The position numbers and the translations under genes were made by a program. The notes under the pieces were generated by a model. It did not search any database and was not told the origin of the DNA. It worked only from the letters and a program-made list of their open reading frames with translations. This document shows positions 32,760-38,095 of a stretch of 38,095 bases of DNA, piece after piece (position 1 is the first letter of the stretch; each line of letters begins with the position of its first letter). Source of the stretch: an uncultured bacterium (GTDB lineage: Bacteria > Cyanobacteriota > Vampirovibrionia > Gastranaerophilales > Gastranaerophilaceae); NCBI GenBank assembly GCA_902782905.1, contig CACZPB010000008.1:1-38095 (forward strand), written 5' to 3'.

Positions 32760-34085
32760 ATGAAATTTTATATGCAAGTCTTGATTGCGTTGGGACTGGG
32801 TCTGAAACGTAATTGGCACATATTTGCCGGCCTGATTTTAGGTGTGATTGTAGGTATTTGGATGCATTCTCACCCGCATGCACTCCTAATGAACACGCTT
32901 ACTTTTATAGGTCAGGTGTTTATAAGATTGATACAAATGGTAGTTATACCGCTTGTTATATCGGCAATAGTAATAGGTATCACAAGTGTAGGCGACAGCA
33001 AACAAATCGGCAAGCTCGGCACAAAAATGGTTCTCTATTATACATTTATAACAGTAGCCGCAGTCTCAATAGGTGCGGGTTTGGCGCTCTGGATGCAGCC
33101 GGGGCTTGGTGCTGCGCAATATATTAATTCTGACATTGCAGGTGATATTCAAGCAAAAGTCGCAGCTACAATTGAATCTCAAAGAGGGAATCTTCTGAAT
33201 ATCATTTTGGGCTTTATTCCTAAAAATCCTCTGTCATCAATTGCTTCAGGAGATATGGTTCCGATTATTGTATTTGCTCTTATGTTCTCTGTAGCGCTTG
33301 CTCGTGTGGGTGAAATTAACAGACCTTTTGTTAGCTTTTTTGAATCAATATTTGCAGCAACAATGAAAATAACAGACTGGATTATGGCATTCGCAGCTCC
33401 TGGGGTATTTGCTCTTACTGCTGTTGCGGTTTCATCTTTCGGAGTAGATATTTTTGCAAGCATTTCAAAATATTTGGCAGTTTTGGCAATCGGTTTTGCA
33501 ATACAGTTTTTCTTTGTGTATCCGATTTTCTTAAAGATTTTCTCAAAAGTTCCTGTAATGATGCTCTTTGCAGCAATTGCCGAAGCAATGATGGTAGCTT
33601 TCGGAACCGCAAGTTCATCTGCTACGCTCCCGTTAACTATCGCATGCTGCGAAAAACGAGGTATCTCTCACAAAATTTCAAGCTTTGTATTACCGCTTGG
33701 AGCAACATTGAATATGGACGGAACGGCAATGCTTCAAACCGTTGCGGTAATTTTCCTTGCTCAAGCGTACGGCATAGCTCTTTCTCCGTTCCTCGTAATC
33801 CAAATAGCACTTTTGGCAATAGTTGCTTCTTCTACTTGCGCGGGTATTCCTGGGGCTGGATTAATAACAATTGCTCTTGTGCTTAACGGAATGGGCTTGA
33901 GTCCGGAACAGCTTGTTGCAGGATTTGCGTTCCTATTCACAATAGAGAGAATTACGGATATGATGAGAACTCTCCTCAACGTAACTTCCGACGCGGTTGT
34001 ATGTGCTGCTATTGCGGATAATGAAAACGAAATTAATTACGATCTTTTGAATAATCCGGAAGAATATGGAGAAATTATTAATTAG
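32760..34085 (+). CDS. Dicarboxylate/amino acid:cation symporter (DAACS family)
   Basis: The 441-residue membrane protein is a GltP/GltPh-type elevator transporter. It has about eight transmembrane helices and two re-entrant hairpins. HP1 carries the serine-rich TASSSATLP, TM7 carries NMDGTA, HP2 carries CAGIPGAG, and TM8 carries DMMRTLLNVTSD. The TM8 Asp and Arg correspond to the residues that bind the amino and side-chain carboxyl groups in glutamate/aspartate transporters, so acidic amino acids or C4-dicarboxylates are the likely substrates, with Na+ or H+ coupling. It has its own promoter and a strong terminator, so it is monocistronic. Confidence 0.93.
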   Translation: MKFYMQVLIALGLGLKRNWHIFAGLILGVIVGIWMHSHPHALLMNTLTFIGQVFIRLIQMVVIPLVISAIVIGITSVGDSKQIGKLGTKMVLYYTFITVAAVSIGAGLALWMQPGLGAAQYINSDIAGDIQAKVAATIESQRGNLLNIILGFIPKNPLSSIASGDMVPIIVFALMFSVALARVGEINRPFVSFFESIFAATMKITDWIMAFAAPGVFALTAVAVSSFGVDIFASISKYLAVLAIGFAIQFFFVYPIFLKIFSKVPVMMLFAAIAEAMMVAFGTASSSATLPLTIACCEKRGISHKISSFVLPLGATLNMDGTAMLQTVAVIFLAQAYGIALSPFLVIQIALLAIVASSTCAGIPGAGLITIALVLNGMGLSPEQLVAGFAFLFTIERITDMMRTLLNVTSDAVVCAAIADNENEINYDLLNNPEEYGEIIN

Positions 34086-34109
34086 ATTTTTAGCTATACA
34101 AACCGAAAA

Positions 34110-34140
34110 GAAGTCGAACAAAAGTTCGGCTTCTTTTTTT
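34110..34140 (+). terminator. Strong intrinsic terminator after the symporter gene
   Basis: A 10-bp stem with one G-T pair, GAAGTCGAAC (34110-34119) with GTTCGGCTTC (34124-34133) and an AAAA loop, is followed by seven T. Confidence 0.92.
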
Positions 34141-34143
34141 AAT

Positions 34144-34180
34144 AGCAAAAAATTTTTTTACGGTTTTTTAAAGGATTATG
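34144..34180 (+). promoter_or_regulatory. Shared upstream block before the metallopeptidase gene (copy 2)
   Basis: AGCAAAAAA, then TTTTACGG at 34156-34163, is placed as in the block before the GNAT-like gene (27564-27600), with the same 18-nt distance from ACGG to the ATG. Here an AAAGGA also lies just before the ATG. Confidence 0.45.
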
Positions 34181-35929
34181 AAGATTAATACAAATTATTC
34201 AACAGTAAACATGGTTTACGCAAAAAATATTAAAAGAGAAGAAAAACCTAATTTTAAAGGGATTCCAAATCCGATTGAAATTACAGGGTTGGGAATTTTG
34301 TCTTCGCTTGCTCTGATTGGATGTGCTAAAATGTTAGAAATAATAAGGTGCGGAGAAAAAGAGATGAGCGAACTTGATAAATTTAACGAACTTAAGACAA
34401 AACTTGAAAAGAAACAGGAACCGATTGAGAAAAAAGCAAGATATCTTGATTGGGAGTTTTACATAAATTCAACTCCCGAAAATATGGAAAAGATGCAGAA
34501 AGTCTGGGATGAGTTTAGCGAAATTTATAAAGATAAAAAAGCTTATGAAAAATTTAAGTCTATTGACGGCTCAAAATTCAACACCCACGATGCTAAATTG
34601 CTTAAAGATATTTTAAAAGATTTCGACGATGAACTAAATACAGGTGATGAAAAAAAAGCCCTGAGAGATAAAGAAAACGAAATCGCTCAAAAAAATAACA
34701 CCTATGTTCCGACTATTGACGGAAAAGAAGTTTCAAAAGCTGAAATAGCATCTATTTTGCAAAAAGAAACTAACCCCCAAATCAGAAAAAAAGCGTACGA
34801 AGCAAAAATTAAGGGTGGAGATTTGATAGCCGACGATTTGATTGCGTTTGTCAAAATGCGAAACGAATACGCTAAAACAAAAGGGTACGATAACTTTTTT
34901 GATTACACTTTAAAAGAAACTTATGACGTAGATGCCGAATTTTTGGATAAACTTATTAATGACGTTTATTCACAATCACAAGGGAAAATAAATACTATAA
35001 GAGAACGTTTGAATGGAGAGTTAAGGGAATTTTTCGGTACTGACGAGCTTAAGGCATATCATTACAACTTTCTCTTGCCATCAAATCCGAGTAAAGATGT
35101 AAACGATGTGTTGGAAAAATTGGCTAAAACTCATCCTTACATAATAGAGGAGATTTCCAAAAAAGCTTATGAGGGTATGGGATATGATGTAGATGCTCTG
35201 AAAAAAGAAGGAAAATTGACGCTCGATTTATACCCCAGAAAGGGTAAAAATACACACGGTTTTTGTTTCGGAATTGATTCCGGACGAGATGCCCGAATTT
35301 TAGCAAACCTAAAAACTGATGTAAACGCACTTGATACTTTGAATCACGAAATGGGGCACTGCGTACACTATTTAGGCGTATCAACCGATTTGCCGTATTT
35401 TGACAGAGCCGATGTCCCGCCTGCTTTAACAGAAGCTATTGCTATGATGATGGGTGATATCATAAAAAGAGAAGATGTGTTGAAAGATGTTCTGCCGAAA
35501 GAAAGCTTAAAAAAATTCAAAGATTCTTTCAGTGAAGACGAAGCGAATTTTATTGCGTCAAGTCTCAGAATTATAGATTTTGAACGCAATTTGTATAAAA
35601 ATCCTGATTGCGACCCCAAAAAGTTGTGGCAGGAGTTAACAAAAAAATATTTAAACAGAGATGATGATGCGACAAATGAATGGGCAACTATTCCTCACTA
35701 TATTTCTCACCCTGCTTATTATCAGAACTATTTTAGAGCTGCGCTTATGAAGGCACAAATATATAACCATCTGAAAGAAACGCTCGGAAATATTACCGAA
35801 AATAAAAATAGTGCAAATTATATGATAGAAAACATATTCAGATACGGCAGCTCTCTCGATGAATACGATTTGATTAAAAACCTTACGGGAAAAGAGTTCT
35901 CGGCAGACGATTTTACAAAAAGTCTGTAA
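34178..35929 (+). CDS. M3/M2-like zinc metallopeptidase with tag-like N-terminus
   Basis: The 583-residue protein is a gluzincin peptidase. The zinc motif HEMGH is at 390-394 and the third ligand is Glu419 (ALTEAIAMMMGD); the 25-residue spacing suits M3 oligopeptidases, although the surroundings also resemble M2. A conserved substrate-side region follows (WATIPHYISHPAYYQNYFRA). The N-terminus starts MKINTNYSTVNMVYAKN and carries PNFKGIP at 24-30. A hydrophobic segment comes next (about 33-52, EITGLGILSSLALIGCAKML), ending in LIGC (46-49), which looks like a lipobox but lies far from the start. It probably cleaves oligopeptides; its location is uncertain. AAAGGA lies very close to the ATG. Confidence 0.85.
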   Translation: MKINTNYSTVNMVYAKNIKREEKPNFKGIPNPIEITGLGILSSLALIGCAKMLEIIRCGEKEMSELDKFNELKTKLEKKQEPIEKKARYLDWEFYINSTPENMEKMQKVWDEFSEIYKDKKAYEKFKSIDGSKFNTHDAKLLKDILKDFDDELNTGDEKKALRDKENEIAQKNNTYVPTIDGKEVSKAEIASILQKETNPQIRKKAYEAKIKGGDLIADDLIAFVKMRNEYAKTKGYDNFFDYTLKETYDVDAEFLDKLINDVYSQSQGKINTIRERLNGELREFFGTDELKAYHYNFLLPSNPSKDVNDVLEKLAKTHPYIIEEISKKAYEGMGYDVDALKKEGKLTLDLYPRKGKNTHGFCFGIDSGRDARILANLKTDVNALDTLNHEMGHCVHYLGVSTDLPYFDRADVPPALTEAIAMMMGDIIKREDVLKDVLPKESLKKFKDSFSEDEANFIASSLRIIDFERNLYKNPDCDPKKLWQELTKKYLNRDDDATNEWATIPHYISHPAYYQNYFRAALMKAQIYNHLKETLGNITENKNSANYMIENIFRYGSSLDEYDLIKNLTGKEFSADDFTKSL

Positions 35930-35930
35930 G

Positions 35931-36893
35931 TTATTTAAGCTCTATTTCCTTTATATATCTCGGGCGGCTCTTGACTTCGTTAAATATTTGTCCCAAGTAT
36001 TCTCCAATAATACCGAGGCAGAAGATTTGAAGCCCGCCGAAGAATGCAAGCAAAATAACCAGCGTTGCCCAGCCACCCGGAGTTGTGTGAAGAATATATT
36101 TTTCAATAACAACTTCTAATGCCAAAAGGAAGCTGCATAGCATAGTAAGCACTCCAAAAGCTGCAATTATTCTAAGAGGTACAATGCTGAATGCTGTAAT
36201 ACCGTTCAGTGCAAGGCTCGTAAGTGAAAATACGTTAAACTTGGAACTTCCCAGAGCTCTTGGTTTTACGTTAAAGTGCACGTAAGCGGTCTTTAGTCCG
36301 ATTTCGTGGAAAAAACCTCTCAAGAACAAGCCTTCTTCGGGGTATTGTGATAAAATTTCCAGCCCTCTTTTGCTTACCAGTCTGAAATCAGAATGATTAG
36401 GCGGAATTTTTACGCCTAAAATGTTCATAAGTTTGTAGAAGCAAAGAGCCGTATATTTCTTGAAGAAAGAATCTGTCTTTCTGTCGTTTCTTATACCGGA
36501 TACAATGTCAGCACCTTTGTGGAACTCGTCTACAAAAGTCTCAATAGCGTTTTCGTCTTGCTGTAAATCAGCATCAATTGATACAACACAATCACAACCG
36601 ATTTCTTTCACTCCCAAGAGCCCTGCTATGAGAGCCTTTTGGTTGCCATAGTTGCGGATGAATTTTGTACCTTTAATCCTCTCGCCATATTTTTCTCGAA
36701 GCGCATTAATTATTTCCCATGTTCTATCCTTTGAACCGTCGTCAATTAAATAAACATAGCTGTCTTCAGAAATTTTGCCCTTGGAGATAATATCATCCAA
36801 TACTTCTAATAGTCTCTCTGTCGTTGTTTTTACTACAAGCTCCTCGTTAAAACACGGAACTATAATTGCAAGTCTTGATTTTTGTTCGCTCAT
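35931..36893 (-). CDS. GT2 glycosyltransferase, polyprenyl-phosphate sugar synthase type (GtrB/ArnC-like)
   Basis: The 320-residue protein has a GT-A domain at 8-220: IIVPCFNEE at the start, the nucleotide-binding DDGS at 51-54, the metal-binding DADLQQD at 107-113, and HSDFRLVSKRGLE in the acceptor region. Two C-terminal membrane helices follow (about 238-262 and 278-302), as in GtrB, ArnC and DPM1-like enzymes. They transfer a sugar from UDP to undecaprenyl phosphate. I chose the ATG at 36893 over one at 36920 because GAGAGGA lies 6 nt upstream. It is divergent from a YdjC-type deacetylase, which suggests a shared lipid-sugar pathway. Its stop abuts that of the peptidase. Confidence 0.88.
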   Translation of the reverse strand: MSEQKSRLAIIVPCFNEELVVKTTTERLLEVLDDIISKGKISEDSYVYLIDDGSKDRTWEIINALREKYGERIKGTKFIRNYGNQKALIAGLLGVKEIGCDCVVSIDADLQQDENAIETFVDEFHKGADIVSGIRNDRKTDSFFKKYTALCFYKLMNILGVKIPPNHSDFRLVSKRGLEILSQYPEEGLFLRGFFHEIGLKTAYVHFNVKPRALGSSKFNVFSLTSLALNGITAFSIVPLRIIAAFGVLTMLCSFLLALEVVIEKYILHTTPGGWATLVILLAFFGGLQIFCLGIIGEYLGQIFNEVKSRPRYIKEIELK

Positions 36894-36950
36894 TGTAATC
36901 CTCTCAAAAATATAATACAATAAAATGTGTAATAAGAGAAGGAGTTAATT
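36894..36950. promoter_or_regulatory. Divergent promoter region between the GT2 and YdjC genes
   Basis: The 57-bp intergenic space holds TATAAT at about 36911-36916 on the plus strand and the ribosome binding sites of both genes. The two promoters must overlap or lie inside the genes, so co-regulation is plausible. Confidence 0.4.
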
Positions 36951-37805
36951 TTGGCTGATAAAAAATTTGTTCTAAATGCTGATGATTTTGGCATGACAAG
37001 CGCATACAATACTGCAATTCTCGAAGGATATGAAACAGGTATTCTAAAAAGCGCCAGTCTTGTTGCAAATGGTGATGCTTATGAAGAAGCTGTTACAAAA
37101 GTGATACCGGCATGCCCTGAACTAGGAGTCGGAGTTCACCTGAATATAATTGAGGGTAAAGCTCTTGCAGCAGAAATCGGTCTGCTTACTGATTCAAACG
37201 GTGTTTTTAACAACTCTTACGGTCAAATGATAATAAAATCCTATCAGAAAAAAGAGTTTTTAGAGCAGGCTGAGAAGGAATTCAGGGCTCAGATAGAAAA
37301 AATAAAATCTTCAGGAATTAAGCCGACACATATTGATTCTCACGTTCATACTCACGCAATCCCGCCTTTGTTTGAGCTTGTGTGTAAACTTGCAAAAGAA
37401 TACGAAATTCCCCAAATCAGAACACAGTTTGAAAGACCATATTTAGTGCCGGATATTTTAATCCATCTTAATTTGAAATATCCCGTAAATTTGATAAAAA
37501 TAGCCTTGCTGAATAGTTTTACTATTATTAACAAGCCAAAAGTTAAGCGCTATGGACTGACTACGAATGACTATCTTCTCGGAGTAGGGTATACATCTAT
37601 GATGAGCAGTTTGACCGTATCTTCAGGACTTTATGTCTTAAAAGATAAGAAAAATATTGTTGCAGAAGCGCTTATTCATCCATGCCGCTACGATGACGGC
37701 ACAATTGACGGGCATTTTAGAGAATTCCAAATTACCAGAAATGCAAAATTGAAATCTAAAATAGAAACATTGGGCTACGAAATTGGAAACTATTTGATTA
37801 AATAG
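36951..37805 (+). CDS. YdjC/ChbG-family carbohydrate deacetylase
   Basis: The 284-residue protein matches the YdjC/ChbG/HpnK deacetylase family. The metal and catalytic motif NADDFG is at 9-14, GVHLN at 61-65 contributes His63, and HIDSHVHTH at 127-135 supplies Asp129, His131, His133 and His135. The family removes N-acetyl groups from sugars, including lipid-linked ones (for example NaxD on polyprenyl-phosphate GalNAc). The start is TTG at 36951, supported by AAGGAG 6 nt upstream. The neighbouring divergent GT2 enzyme would supply such a lipid-linked substrate; that link is an inference. Confidence 0.88.
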   Translation: MADKKFVLNADDFGMTSAYNTAILEGYETGILKSASLVANGDAYEEAVTKVIPACPELGVGVHLNIIEGKALAAEIGLLTDSNGVFNNSYGQMIIKSYQKKEFLEQAEKEFRAQIEKIKSSGIKPTHIDSHVHTHAIPPLFELVCKLAKEYEIPQIRTQFERPYLVPDILIHLNLKYPVNLIKIALLNSFTIINKPKVKRYGLTTNDYLLGVGYTSMMSSLTVSSGLYVLKDKKNIVAEALIHPCRYDDGTIDGHFREFQITRNAKLKSKIETLGYEIGNYLIK

Positions 37806-38095
37806 TGTTTAAGAGAAATTGTCGGCATTGCTATGCTGATTATTAACTGCAAACACCCTCACCCGCCTTCGGCACCCTCTCCCCTCAAGGGCGAGGGAAG
37901 ATGCTTGCGATGTTCTCTTTTCGCGGGGTAATAGAAAAGTGTTTTATAGAAATTGTCGGCATAGTAATGCTGATTATTAACTGCAAATACCCTCACCTGC
38001 CTTCGGCACCTTCCCCCTCAAGGGCGAGGGAAGACGCTTACGATGTTCTCTTTTCGCAGGGTAATGGAAAAGTGTTTTATAGAAATTGTCGGCAT
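37805..38095. repeat. Tandem array of 133/134-bp units, continuing past the right edge
   Basis: Two full units (37805-37938 and 37939-38071) and the first 24 bp of a third (38072-38095) are present, about 90% identical by eye. Each unit starts GTGTTT, contains GAAATTGTCGGCAT, GCTGATTATTAACTGCAAA, a GC-rich block with GCCTTCGGC and CCCTCAAGGGCGAGGG (hairpin-forming), then GATGTTCTCTTTTCGC and GGGTAAT. The array has no genes and begins inside the YdjC stop codon region. It occupies the whole 290 bp after the last gene. Confidence 0.9.

Noticed and set aside
37805..38095. CRISPR array at the right edge
   Set aside because: The whole 133/134-bp unit is repeated, with no short repeat alternating with unique spacers, and no cas gene is nearby.
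1..38095. Phage, insertion sequence or toxin-antitoxin/defence island
   Set aside because: No transposase, integrase, phage structural gene, restriction enzyme or toxin-antitoxin pair is recognisable; the XRE-type gene has no toxin partner beside it.

Overview
The window is AT-rich (roughly one third GC by eye) and densely coded on both strands, using standard bacterial stops including TGA. The core genes (nusA, rimP, lysS, recF, ligA, rnpA, deoB, ilvE, galE) are ordinary. The other genes point to a gut-type, non-photosynthetic cyanobacterial relative (Vampirovibrionia/Melainabacteria, probably Gastranaerophilales). Several unrelated proteins start with MKI/MEI-like residues followed by a Phe-Lys/Arg-Gly or Phe-Gly-Ala patch, and there are several lineage-type membrane proteins with no recognisable family. 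The assignment is an inference from gene flavour, since no rRNA or tRNA is present to confirm it.

Layout. 1-1652 (minus): nusA (cut by the left edge), rimP and a small membrane protein, with a terminator hairpin upstream of rimP. 1728-3269: lysS, closed by a strong bidirectional terminator. 3350-5859 (minus): recF, galE and a small tagged protein. 5948-8668 (plus): a secreted protein from a likely leaderless promoter, then a 651-residue multi-pass membrane protein with a TTG start. 8701-14267 (minus): a six-gene run containing a RfaE1-like sugar kinase, a DUF4330-like protein, an O-antigen-ligase-like membrane protein, a small basic protein, ligA and a two-helix membrane protein. 14346-16878: a Pro/Glu/Gln-rich membrane-anchored protein, an Ala-rich protein (minus), rnpA and an overlapping unknown gene. 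16889-19953: a XRE-type regulator divergent from a Ski2-like helicase. 19954-20333: a gene-free, repeat-filled stretch. 20334-24362: ilvE (minus) and a divergent, tagged GT5 (glycogen-synthase-like) protein. 24359-29085: a GAF-GGDEF-HD-GYP-like protein whose 5' part carries an in-frame stop, deoB, a tagged GNAT-like protein and a tagged HD-GYP protein. 29305-32595: a large AsmA-like protein. 32760-35929: an acidic amino acid/dicarboxylate symporter and a tagged zinc metallopeptidase. 35931-37805: a divergent pair of polyprenyl-phosphate-type GT2 glycosyltransferase and YdjC-type deacetylase. 37806-38095: a 133/134-bp tandem array that runs off the right edge.

How the parts fit. Envelope construction is a repeated theme: RfaE1-like kinase, O-antigen-ligase-like protein, GalE, AsmA-like protein and the GT2/YdjC pair. 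This suggests a diderm cell with a decorated surface glycolipid. Cyclic-di-GMP signalling is represented twice. The most unusual features are (i) a recurrent N-terminal leader on enzymes of unrelated folds, (ii) a conserved promoter block, AAATACTTTAT-N5-TATAG, in front of three otherwise unrelated genes, and a second shared upstream block in front of two tagged genes, (iii) a GT5 homologue with two expected catalytic positions changed, and (iv) probable leaderless transcription of rnpA and neighbours.
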